A DNA stretch of 28,417 bases from Leptolyngbyaceae cyanobacterium CSSed165cm_216. Its GTDB lineage: Bacteria > Cyanobacteriota > Cyanobacteriia > Phormidesmidales > Phormidesmidaceae. Shown piece by piece: positions 17,044-24,599 of the stretch. The stretch spans positions 1-28,417 of the forward strand of contig SLIY01000290.1 of assembly GCA_007135385.1 (NCBI GenBank), written 5' to 3'. A program made the translations under genes and the position numbers. The notes below the pieces were generated by a model. That model worked only from the letters and a program-made list of their open reading frames with translations, was not told the DNA's origin and searched no databases. Each line of letters opens with the position of its first letter. The stretch's first letter is position 1.

Positions 17044-17077
17044 ATCAAGCTACATAGCTAAGACTTGATTTATAGCG

Positions 17078-17101
17078 GATTTTACTCGGGTAGAGTAAAT
17101 C
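17078..17101. terminator. Hairpin downstream of the desaturase
   Basis: GATTTTACTC and GAGTAAATC pair over 9 bp with one bulged T and a five-base loop, about 35 nt after the desaturase stop. No T-tract follows on either strand, so it is at best a weak or factor-assisted terminator. Confidence 0.35.
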
Positions 17102-17170
17102 ACAACAAAGCTCTCATCTACCCCCCTTAATCAAGGACGTAACGAGTGGTACTGGGATGCACTCGACACT

Positions 17171-17192
17171 AAAAATTGGTTGGCTGACCAAT
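17171..17192 (-). terminator. Intrinsic terminator of the Cfa-like gene
   Basis: On the minus strand ATTGGT, loop CAGCCA and ACCAAT form a stem (extendable to 8 bp with a wobble), directly followed by TTTTT. It lies about 18-39 nt after the stop codon, the usual place and form of a Rho-independent terminator. Confidence 0.6.
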
Positions 17193-17209
17193 CTCTATTT
17201 ATCATTTCA

Positions 17210-18484
17210 TTATGACCTGACAAAGAAATTAGGTTTTGCCGTGAGTTGATAAACTTGAGGATAAGTTCCTGCCAAAAAAACTCCTACGCACATTAAGAGG
17301 TAAAACTCCCAGTGACGCTTCCACTCATCAACGGTTTGGAAGGGGGTAGAATCAAGAATACGTTGAATATGGGGCTTAATATTCTCCCAATTTTGTTGAA
17401 AGTAGTGATTCCAGGAGCGTAATGTTGCCGGATAGTTTTCGGCAATATTGTATTCCTTGATTTTTATGAATTGACGATTGCTTTCAATTGCCTTGCCGAG
17501 TTGCGATGGGGAGCCCAGCGAGCCATGTTGGAATATATATCGATTGATATAAGGATCAGGGATTAAAGTAGGATGATCAGCTCCAATGGTTTGAATGCCC
17601 AGCAGACCAGTGGGACTAATCACCTCGCGCACATTTCCCAGGATATTGGGCCAGTTTCGGGTGCCGCCGTGCTCAATGGTTTCCAGAAAAATGCACTTCG
17701 TGATTTGATCAACCCCCACTTGAGCCAGGATACCTTGATACCGGTCGTGATAGCTGTGGTTAAAGAAGTGGTAACCTTCTACGCCCTGAAACTTGGAGTG
17801 ACAATAGTCAACCTGCATCTCTGAGATTGTAATTCCGATATAGGTTATATTTACCCGATGTCTTAAGTAGTCTGGTAGCGTACCCCATCCGCAGCCACAG
17901 TCTAGAATTACATCTCCATCCTGAATGTTTAATTCTTTAAACCAATAATCTAAATTCTGATGCTGCGCAGCGGTAAGATTTTCTGGGATCTGATCCAGCC
18001 CCGTCCAATCGCCCGTTGTATATTTCATAGACTCCCCAAGAAAGCCTTCATACAATTCAGTAGGCAGGTCATAGTGGGTCTTGGCGACATCCATTTGCCG
18101 AATTAGTGACATATTAAAGGCTTTGTAAAGAAGCTGCTCTAAAAGTAAGTAGGGTGAATTAGGCAGCTCAAAGATAATAGAATTTGTTTTTGTTTCCAGG
18201 TTAAGAGCAAATAAGCGCTCAAACAAAAGATCGATCCGTTCACAGCGCCACAACCCCTGTATATAGGTATTGCCGAGTCCTAAGGTTTTGAATTTCTTGA
18301 ACTGGGTAATTACGTTCTTGCGCTGACCATCTTTGCAAATGATATCCCAGGGATTTGCTCCACTTAAGGCGTCTCTCTCCGTAAGTACTTGAATATTTTG
18401 ACTAAGTAAAACCTGACTTATTAGCTCTTTCTTTTCAAAGCCAGTATTAGAACTTATTTGACGGGTTTTTGACAATGAAGACAT
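17210..18484 (-). CDS. Cyclopropane-fatty-acid-synthase-family SAM methyltransferase
   Basis: A 424-residue SAM-dependent methyltransferase aligned by eye along its full length with E. coli Cfa, including the N-terminal lipid-binding part (GANPWDI, LGLGNTYIQGLWRCERID) and C-terminal block (DPYINRYIFQHGSLGS, YPATLRSW). The SAM loop is DCGCGWGTLPDYL (195-207). In Cfa five residues hold the bicarbonate base: here Glu271, Ile300 and Tyr351 are kept, but the Cys of YSCAYW is Thr157 and the His of LHTIG is Gln298. Gln occurs at that place in other branches; loss of the Cys is less usual. It may make a cyclopropane, or stop at a methyl branch. Likely cytosolic, membrane-peripheral. ATG has AGGAG 7-8 nt upstream. 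AT-rich like the facing desaturase, suggesting shared origin. Confidence 0.88.
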   Translation of the reverse strand: MSSLSKTRQISSNTGFEKKELISQVLLSQNIQVLTERDALSGANPWDIICKDGQRKNVITQFKKFKTLGLGNTYIQGLWRCERIDLLFERLFALNLETKTNSIIFELPNSPYLLLEQLLYKAFNMSLIRQMDVAKTHYDLPTELYEGFLGESMKYTTGDWTGLDQIPENLTAAQHQNLDYWFKELNIQDGDVILDCGCGWGTLPDYLRHRVNITYIGITISEMQVDYCHSKFQGVEGYHFFNHSYHDRYQGILAQVGVDQITKCIFLETIEHGGTRNWPNILGNVREVISPTGLLGIQTIGADHPTLIPDPYINRYIFQHGSLGSPSQLGKAIESNRQFIKIKEYNIAENYPATLRSWNHYFQQNWENIKPHIQRILDSTPFQTVDEWKRHWEFYLLMCVGVFLAGTYPQVYQLTAKPNFFVRS

Positions 18485-19033
18485 GATTTTTCTCCTATTC
18501 CAGTAGCAGAATAACCTAGTACTCGACGACAGAAATTACTTATCTATTTGGTAGGGTAGAAGCCCACGTGTGACAAGGAATTTTTTTCATACTTCTAACT
18601 TCCTATCGTAAGGATGTCGTACCCTCACTTTAGAGGTAAACCAAATCCAAATCTAGGGTTTTGCCTGTGGGAAAACTCCAGAGTCCGAACTGGACTTGGT
18701 ATAAACAGATAAATCAAACTCATCAACGCCTGCGAAAATGACAGATATTAGTCTTAACAGGGCTATCTTTTTATCCTTTAAATACCTCCCTTGGGTTTAG
18801 AGATTTAATTAATTCTGAAAAATCAACAAAATCAAAACCTTTAGGACATCATTTCTCTCTCGCAAAATGATTTATGTCCCTCATTTTATATATTATCTTA
18901 CTTGACCTGCTGGATGCGTCTTGGAAAGTAAGCAAATGTATATTGTTCATGAGTCTTTACCAAACTTGACCACCTCTGACAAAGTCTTCTCTGCAACTCC
19001 AAAATTGCAGGTTATACGGGTATTAGTAATAGC
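18485..19033. other. AT-rich intergenic region upstream of the Cfa-like gene
   Basis: About 550 bp without a supported gene, part of a roughly 930-bp gap. It should hold the promoter of the Cfa-like gene on the minus strand. The only clear structure is the 18844-18879 inverted repeat listed next. Short open frames (for example ATG 18738, 20 codons) have no ribosome site. Confidence 0.45.
18844..18879. other. 11-bp interrupted inverted repeat
   Basis: GGACAT+CATTT (18844-18854) pairs with AAATG (18865-18869) and ATGTCC (18874-18879); a 4-nt bulge splits the 3' arm and the loop is 10 nt. It lies 360 nt upstream of the Cfa-like start. It may be a regulator site, part of a small RNA or a relic of a mobile element end. 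Confidence 0.35.
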
Positions 19034-19206
19034 TTGAGAGGCTTATGCCCGACAGACTATTCCCCCTGGCCAGGCCGTATGAAGCGCGACAGCGGGATGA
19101 CCGCCCCCTTTTCGCGAGGTGTAGGACAGCCAGTGCTACGCGAATCAGGGGGGCGACGCTCCGGGAGCGTGGAGGTGTGGGGGGATTTCGCGCCTCCCAG
19201 CTATCT
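19034..19206. repeat. GC-rich palindrome-bearing element
   Basis: An abrupt GC-rich block after AT-rich DNA. It contains ACGCTCC-G-GGAGCGT (a 15-base palindrome near 19155-19172), and TTCGC...GCGAA arms (about 19108-19144) around GTAG/CTAC. A 70-codon open frame crosses it, but its sequence (Gly/Arg/Ser-rich, no ribosome site) looks like translated repeat DNA. It resembles the short interspersed GC-rich repeats of filamentous cyanobacteria. Confidence 0.45.
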
Positions 19207-19212
19207 CTCTAG

Positions 19213-19273
19213 TCCTCTGCAGCATAAGTCAGCCAACCATCCCTGATACCTGACACCCTTAGTTAGGGTGTCA
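19213..19273. repeat. Heptanucleotide repeat, copy B, with 9-bp hairpin
   Basis: It opens with GCAGCATAAGTC (near-identical to GCGGCATAAGTC in copy C) and AGCCAACCAT (as in copy A), then CCTGATA, CCTGACA. It ends in a perfect hairpin: TGACACCCT (19251-19259), loop TAGTT, AGGGTGTCA (19265-19273). It lies about 140 nt upstream of the M23 peptidase. No T-tract follows. Confidence 0.55.
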
Positions 19274-19413
19274 CGCCTAGCTTGATATGGCCTCAGGCAT
19301 GAATCACCCTCTGTACGGCCTTTAAAGAAAATCTGGGGAAAAGTGATTCCAGTTTCTAGATCTGGGATAAGCTAATTGACGATGTGTGCTGCCCATTAAT
19401 CGGGCTTCCAGCT

Positions 19414-20112
19414 ATGACTTGGCGACTCCGTAACGTTCCCTCCATGCTTTCCGTGCGTGCTTCACAGGCTGGGGTGTTTAGGGGGAGACAGAGTTGGCGA
19501 CAAACCTTCAAACTTTCTCGCCTCTTTGGGCTCATGGTGCTGGGGCTGCTCAGCCTCTATGCTGCCCTGACTGTCTTTGCTGCTCCCAACCTGGTCCAAG
19601 CCCAGGAAGTGGCAGTCGCCGATACTGGCACAGCAGCCTTCTGGACCCAAGCATCCTTTCCAGTCGAGAACTTCCAGACCTATACCTCCCCATTTGGCTA
19701 TCGCAGTGATCCCCGAAGCGGCAACCGCCGGTTTCACTATGGGCTTGATTTAGCCGCCCCGAACGGCAGTTATATCCGCAATTGGTGGGCCGGGGAAGTG
19801 ATTTGGGTGGAAGACCAGGGGGCCTGTGGTACCTCTGTGGGTATCAAGTCTGGGGATTGGACTCACATTTACTGCCATATGCACGGCCATGTGACTCGTG
19901 ATTCCCGTGGTCGGGTTATGGTCGATCGCAATGGTGGGGTTCAGTTGCGGGTCGGCCAACAGGTCCCCGCCGGGGCGCGCATTGGCCGTGTGGGCATGAC
20001 TGGTCGCACCACGGGTCCCCACTTACACTGGGGCATGAAATACCAAGATAATTGGGTTGACCCGGCCCTGGTGCTGCAAGCGATGTACCTAGGCCAACAG
20101 GCTGGCCGCTAG
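19414..20112 (+). CDS. M23 family metallopeptidase (LytM-like)
   Basis: A secreted or membrane-anchored zinc peptidase expected to cut peptidoglycan cross-bridges, or to regulate an amidase. A basic N-terminus is followed by a hydrophobic segment (LFGLMVLGLLSLYAALTVFA, about residues 37-56) ending near VQAQE, so export is clear. The M23 motifs are complete: HYGLD (H108, D112), YCHMHG (H155, H157) and HLHWG (H203, H205). An extra charged loop after YCHMHG (TRDSRGRVMVDRNGG) lengthens the domain. I chose ATG 19414; GTG 19384 and ATG 19444 are alternatives and none has a good ribosome site. It is the first gene of a tight unit, with only 2 nt before the next frame. Confidence 0.87.
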   Translation: MTWRLRNVPSMLSVRASQAGVFRGRQSWRQTFKLSRLFGLMVLGLLSLYAALTVFAAPNLVQAQEVAVADTGTAAFWTQASFPVENFQTYTSPFGYRSDPRSGNRRFHYGLDLAAPNGSYIRNWWAGEVIWVEDQGACGTSVGIKSGDWTHIYCHMHGHVTRDSRGRVMVDRNGGVQLRVGQQVPAGARIGRVGMTGRTTGPHLHWGMKYQDNWVDPALVLQAMYLGQQAGR

Positions 20113-20114
20113 GG

Positions 20115-22289
20115 TTGGTGACCTGGCTGCTAGGGCTGCTGTTGGGGGTGGGGTTGGTGATAGGACCGGCGAGTCCTGCCTTAGCCGCCTCTGCCGATGA
20201 TGCTCATCCCCCCTTAACCCTAGAGGTCTTGAGGCAACGCCTGGGTAATCCTAGCCAACGAGAAGGGCGTCCAGTCATTGATCTGCGTAACTTTACCATT
20301 GATCTACGGCCCGACAGCGACCTCGGTCAGGGGTTTTATCGGTTGCTGAGTAGTGGATTGCAAAAACCGACTACAGCGCCGGCCTTGGATCTCAGTTATG
20401 CGGTGGTGCAAGGGGATCTGGATCTACAACAGTTGGGACAGCGGCAACCCCTATACAGCTCGGTCTTAGATGCCTCTGAGTCTCAGCAGGATAGTTTGGC
20501 GGCGTTGCTGAGCGATGCGGCTAAGGCCCAGTTAAAGCGCGATCGCCAGCGTTTATCTCAACTCAGTCGGCTATCCCAGTCATTTTTGATTCGAGGGGGT
20601 GATACCCCCCAGCAGATTTATTTGTTTAAGGGACCGGTGGTGGCCCTCCAAACTCGCTTTCAGGGCCAAGTGCTGGGGGGCGACACCTTCTTTTTAGGTC
20701 GTATTCTGGCCCAGGGAGCGACCTTTGACCAGGGGCTCTATGTGTCCGGGGCGCGCTTTAGCCAGCCAGTGACCGTGTCCGGGGCAGACTTTCATCAGAC
20801 CGTTCAGGCCAAAAACGCGATTTTCTTCCAGCCAACTCGATTTGACCAGAGCCAGTTTCGTAAGGGACTGAACTTTCAAGGGGCCGAGTTTAAGGCCGAT
20901 GCTAACTTTAGTCGGAGCCAGTTCACAGGTAGCCTTAACCTCAGTCGGATTCAGTGGCAAGGCACTGCTGATTTTGCCCGGACTGACTGGCATAACACCG
21001 CCTTTTTTCTACGCAATTACTTCGCTAAGGCCGTATTTTTTACCGAATCCCGGTTTGATGCGCCGCTGATTCTCCGCCAAGCTCGGTTTGGCGAACCGGT
21101 TAACTTGCGCAATGTCATTCTGGGCGATGATATGGATTTAGGGGATGCGCTGATCCCTCCCCAAGCCTATATCAATGTGGCCGGGTTAGAGTTCAGTGTC
21201 GAGCAAACCAAGATTTTAGGCACCCCTGGTAAAATTGGTTGGGCCTTCTCCGTACCGCAGTTGACTGGCAATGAAACCCTGCTGCGCAATCTAGAGCGCA
21301 ATTTTCGGCAGCTAGAGCAAATCGGGGACGCCAATCACATTGCCTACACCACTGAGCGATTACGACTCAAGGACTGGCACCGCCAGTTGCTAGGCGTCAA
21401 CCTAAATACGGCCTCGGTCACCGCCCTGGTCAACGCTGGCTTTACCGAAGCCCAGGCCCAAGCCGTGGTTCAACAGCGACAGCAGCAGACCTTTATTGGG
21501 GTAGATGGCATCCTTAACGTAGAAGGGGTCGATCTGGCCGCGTATCTAAAGGTACGCGACCATATTTTTGCCCGCAATACCTTTTCTCTCGCCAAGCGTA
21601 TCACCCTAGGTTTGCGTTGGCTGATCCTGACTGGGCTGGTGGTGCTCAGCCACTATGGCACTAGTTTTGGCCTCACCTTTGGCCTGGGGCTGGTGGCCAT
21701 TCCCACCTTTGCACTGATGTTTTGGTTTATTGATCGCTATCGCCGTCGGCTACCCACGCCGATCGTGCCACCGTTGACAGAAGGGCTATGGCTGGGAGGA
21801 GCTTGTGGTCTCTCGGGTAGCTTGGGGTTTAGCAACCTGTGGCGTCTGGCTGACTATCCAGGGCTAACCTTAATCACTCTGGCCCTACTGACCTTACCGG
21901 TTCCTTTGGGGCTGATTGCCCTACTGCTGAAGCGGGGTCGATTCCATGACCTGATGCACGAAAGCTATTTTGTCGAAGACGGTAGCCTGCGCCAATTGCG
22001 GCTGTTGATAGCACGCCTGCCGGTGATTCCTAAATTTCCGTTTTTTCGCGATCGCTATACCCCCATCCTGCTCGACCGTCGCTGGAATTGGCTTAACTAT
22101 CTGGACTTTAGCCTGAACAACTGGTTGAAATTTGGCTTCAATGACATTCGATTGCGCGATCAACAGGTGCCTGGGTTGATCACAGCTCTGGTGTGGTATC
22201 AATGGGGGCTGGGGTTGCTCTACGCAGCGCTATTGTTATGGACTCTATCGCGCACTATTCCCGGTCTAAACCTACTGCTGTATTTCTAG
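20115..22289 (+). CDS. Pentapeptide-repeat / helix-hairpin-helix membrane protein
   Basis: A 724-residue fusion I have not seen characterised. A signal peptide (WLLGLLLGVGLVIGPASPALA) leads to a domain of about 155 residues, then pentapeptide-type beta-helix repeats at about 180-335, with Phe every fifth or tenth residue (GATF, GARF, GADF, GAEF). A helix-hairpin-helix follows at about 428-480 (VNLNTASVTALVNAGF, then QQTFIGVDGILNVEGV), close to the ComEA/T2SK type. Then about five membrane helices from about 495 onward, and a loop near FFRDRYTPILLDRRW. By topology the repeats and HhH should be periplasmic. The start is TTG 20115 or GTG 20118, 2 nt after the peptidase stop, so translation is probably coupled. 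Function unknown. Confidence 0.8.
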   Translation: MVTWLLGLLLGVGLVIGPASPALAASADDAHPPLTLEVLRQRLGNPSQREGRPVIDLRNFTIDLRPDSDLGQGFYRLLSSGLQKPTTAPALDLSYAVVQGDLDLQQLGQRQPLYSSVLDASESQQDSLAALLSDAAKAQLKRDRQRLSQLSRLSQSFLIRGGDTPQQIYLFKGPVVALQTRFQGQVLGGDTFFLGRILAQGATFDQGLYVSGARFSQPVTVSGADFHQTVQAKNAIFFQPTRFDQSQFRKGLNFQGAEFKADANFSRSQFTGSLNLSRIQWQGTADFARTDWHNTAFFLRNYFAKAVFFTESRFDAPLILRQARFGEPVNLRNVILGDDMDLGDALIPPQAYINVAGLEFSVEQTKILGTPGKIGWAFSVPQLTGNETLLRNLERNFRQLEQIGDANHIAYTTERLRLKDWHRQLLGVNLNTASVTALVNAGFTEAQAQAVVQQRQQQTFIGVDGILNVEGVDLAAYLKVRDHIFARNTFSLAKRITLGLRWLILTGLVVLSHYGTSFGLTFGLGLVAIPTFALMFWFIDRYRRRLPTPIVPPLTEGLWLGGACGLSGSLGFSNLWRLADYPGLTLITLALLTLPVPLGLIALLLKRGRFHDLMHESYFVEDGSLRQLRLLIARLPVIPKFPFFRDRYTPILLDRRWNWLNYLDFSLNNWLKFGFNDIRLRDQQVPGLITALVWYQWGLGLLYAALLLWTLSRTIPGLNLLLYF

Positions 22290-22298
22290 CCCATTCCT

Positions 22299-22895
22299 GT
22301 GAGTCAACCGTCTTCCCCGTCGTCAGATTTGAACCAAGAGGCCAAAGCTGATCTAAGACGACGCCTGATTAGAGCCCGTCAAAGCATTCCTCCGCAGTTG
22401 TGGCAGCAAAAATGCGATCGCATCTGTGCTCACCTCTTGGCCTGGCATTACTTTCGCCAGTGCCGGGTAATTTTGGCCTACACCAGCTTTCGCCAAGAAC
22501 CAGATCTGAGCCCCCTGACCCAGCACCATGCTCACTGGGGCTTGCCCCGTTGCGTCGGTAAGCAGATGCAGTGGCACTACTGGTCCCCCCAAAGCAAATG
22601 GCCCCTGCGCAAAGGGGCCTACGGCATTACCGAACCCCACCCCAAGTCACCCCTGGTGGATTTGGCCATGGTCGACCTGATGCTTGTACCAGCGGTCGCC
22701 TGCGATGTGCGGGGCTATCGACTGGGCTACGGCGGCGGGTACTACGATCGCCTGTTTAGCCAACCCCAGTGGCAGCAGGTACCCGCCATTGGGATTGTGT
22801 TTGAATATGCCCGCCTGCCCAGTCTGCCCAAAGATGTGTGGGACCGCCCTATGACCGGGATATGCTCTGAAAGTGGTCTTTTTTTAGCCCGGTAG
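22299..22895 (+). CDS. 5-formyltetrahydrofolate cyclo-ligase
   Basis: Converts 5-formyl-THF to 5,10-methenyl-THF with ATP, salvaging the folate by-product of the SHMT reaction; cytosolic. The 198-residue length is normal. The substrate/ATP signature GYGGGYYDRLF is intact at about residues 147-157, preceded by DLMLVPAVACDVRGYRLG. The N-terminal basic helix (KADLRRRLIRARQSIP) and FRQEPDLSPL are also typical. The GTG start lies 9 nt after the upstream stop, so it is likely the third gene of the peptidase/pentapeptide unit; the functional link between a folate enzyme and envelope genes is not obvious. Confidence 0.93.
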   Translation: MSQPSSPSSDLNQEAKADLRRRLIRARQSIPPQLWQQKCDRICAHLLAWHYFRQCRVILAYTSFRQEPDLSPLTQHHAHWGLPRCVGKQMQWHYWSPQSKWPLRKGAYGITEPHPKSPLVDLAMVDLMLVPAVACDVRGYRLGYGGGYYDRLFSQPQWQQVPAIGIVFEYARLPSLPKDVWDRPMTGICSESGLFLAR

Positions 22896-22970
22896 CCCCT
22901 CCTCGATTGGCCTGATGTAGGGCATCATGGAATCACTGCTGGCCCCAAGCTGGTAGAGTGATCTGTTGAG

Positions 22971-24200
22971 TTGAGCGCTTGTTTTATCAGACGTTTCCCC
23001 CTCAAACTCCGGCTCCGCCCCAGACGACTACCCATCCCCAGACCTTACCGCCATCGCTGGTTGATGGTGGCCTTAGTGGGGTTACTGGGGCTGGCCTATA
23101 ACTCCCTAGACTGGCGGTTACTCAGCCGGCCAATTACATACCCCGACAACCCGATCACTAACGCCGACTGGTACCAACCCCAGCAGCGGGTCGCCGGAGC
23201 TGGCCCTGGGGGTTCTCCTATGCCTGCCAGCGATACTACAGAAATTCCCCCAGCGGCGCTGCAAACTGCGATCGCGTTTGCCGAAGCCCAGAACTCGGTC
23301 GCGTTGTTGGTCATGCACCGCGATCGCCTAGTGCTGGAACAATACTGGCATGATCACTCTGCTGACAGACCGATTAATGGTATGTCCATGACCAAAACCC
23401 TGGTGGCTCTATTGATTGGCATCGCCATGGAGGAAGGGCACATCACCTCCCTCCAAGACCCAATCGCCACTTACATCGACGAATGGGCCGATGACGACCG
23501 GGGCCAGATTACCCTAGCCGATTTGCTCTACATGCAGTCGGGCCTCCGCAACGACGACCGCACCAATACCCTGCAGTCCGACTTGGTGCAGCTCTATGGT
23601 GGCTCTGACGTACACCGCACCGCCCTGGCCATTCCAGCCGAGGAACCTCCTGGTCAGCAATTTGCCTATAACAATGTCAACTCTCAGTTGGCCGCGATCG
23701 TCCTAGAGCGAGCCACGGGCGAATCCTTCGGCGACTACCTATCGAGCCGGTTATGGCAACCCTTAGGCAGCGACGATGGCTCTCTCTGGCTAGACCGGCC
23801 AGGGGGGCATGCCAAACCTTTTTGCTGCTTTTTTGCCACGGCCCAAGACTGGCTGCGGGTGGGCCAAATGATCCTGCATCAGGGGCGAGTCAACGCTACC
23901 CAGGTGGTGCCAGCGGCCTGGATTCAGCAGATGCAAACCGCATCTCCCCTAGAGCCTACCTTTGGCTTACATCTGTGGATCAAAGCCCGGACTTCAGCCT
24001 ACCCCCAGGTTAACCAAGCCGCATCAGCCCCCTTTGCCGCCCCTGACACGGTCTACCTGGATGGTCGCTATCACCAGCGGGTCTACGTGATTCCCGCCTA
24101 CGACCTGGTGATTGTGCGCATTGGCGAGCACCCCCACGCTTGGGATGATGCGGTCATCCCCAATGCCCTGGTTGAAGGCCTACAACCAGCCGGTGACTAG
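22971..24200 (+). CDS. Class-C beta-lactamase-family serine hydrolase
   Basis: A 409-residue serine hydrolase of the beta-lactamase/DD-peptidase fold, closest in feel to the EstB/NylB-like esterase-amidase group rather than true resistance enzymes. The nucleophile motif SMTK is at S139-K142, the YxN motif at Y233-N235 (FAYNNVNSQ), and the late strand HQRVYVIPAYDLVIVRIG replaces the KTG motif. A very basic N-terminus (RRFPLKLRLRPRR) and a membrane helix at about 30-47 suggest a periplasmic, membrane-tethered enzyme. The substrate is unknown. TTG 22971 is the first possible start after an in-frame TGA at 22959; ATG 23064 is an alternative that would keep the helix. A repeat element follows the stop. 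Confidence 0.87.
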   Translation: MSACFIRRFPLKLRLRPRRLPIPRPYRHRWLMVALVGLLGLAYNSLDWRLLSRPITYPDNPITNADWYQPQQRVAGAGPGGSPMPASDTTEIPPAALQTAIAFAEAQNSVALLVMHRDRLVLEQYWHDHSADRPINGMSMTKTLVALLIGIAMEEGHITSLQDPIATYIDEWADDDRGQITLADLLYMQSGLRNDDRTNTLQSDLVQLYGGSDVHRTALAIPAEEPPGQQFAYNNVNSQLAAIVLERATGESFGDYLSSRLWQPLGSDDGSLWLDRPGGHAKPFCCFFATAQDWLRVGQMILHQGRVNATQVVPAAWIQQMQTASPLEPTFGLHLWIKARTSAYPQVNQAASAPFAAPDTVYLDGRYHQRVYVIPAYDLVIVRIGEHPHAWDDAVIPNALVEGLQPAGD

Positions 24201-24202
24201 TA

Positions 24203-24274
24203 CTCTGCGGCATAAGTCGACCAGCCTTCCCGATACCTGTGATCTAGAACCTGGTACCCTCAGCAGAGGTGATC
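24203..24274. repeat. Heptanucleotide repeat, copy C, with inverted ends
   Basis: It follows the hydrolase stop. It opens with CTCTGCGGCATAAGTCGACCAGCC and runs through CCCGATA, CCTGTGA, TCTAGAA, CCTGGTA to CCCTCAGCAGAGG. Its ends are inverted: CTCTGC at 24203-24208 and GCAGAG at 24263-24268, about 66 bp apart. The opening GCATAAGTC is shared with copy B, the CTCAG end with copy A. Possible non-autonomous element or transcription stop. Confidence 0.5.
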
Positions 24275-24452
24275 ATATTACTGCAAGTCAGTACTAGCCC
24301 CCGACAACAGGAATTGAGTTAACCCCCAAGGCACTTCGATACCTGCCTTTACGTCCTGATTTTTAGGCCATTTGTCTAGGGCGAGGTCCATTGGACAAAC
24401 GGATTGAACAAAACTGCCTGCATGGGAGAAATAAGCGTGCTATAAACTCTGG

Positions 24453-24540
24453 AGATGAAAAGACTGCAAAGTTATCGTCTTAGGACCCCACTTGGATGGT
24501 GAAGATACTGTAAAATTATCGTCCTAGGACCCTACTCAGA
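24453..24540. promoter_or_regulatory. Tandem 44-bp repeat upstream of the glycosyltransferase
   Basis: Two imperfect 44-bp copies (24453-24496 and 24497-24540). The core ACTG(C/T)AAA(G/A)TTATCGTC(T/C)TAGGACC differs at few places: 26 of 30 positions match between 24463-24492 and 24507-24536. The second copy ends 60 nt before the start codon. Two bound regulators or duplicated promoter elements fit the position; a TATAAA occurs at 24441-24446 just upstream. Inference. Confidence 0.55.
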
Positions 24541-24599
24541 TAAAGTCTTTACGATTGATGTTTAAAGTTAAGTGTTGCTGGTGCACCTAAACCTCGATA

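Noticed and set aside
19034..19246. 70-codon open frame upstream of the M23 gene
   Set aside because: Crosses palindromic repeat DNA, lacks a ribosome site and reads as Gly/Arg/Ser repeat translation.
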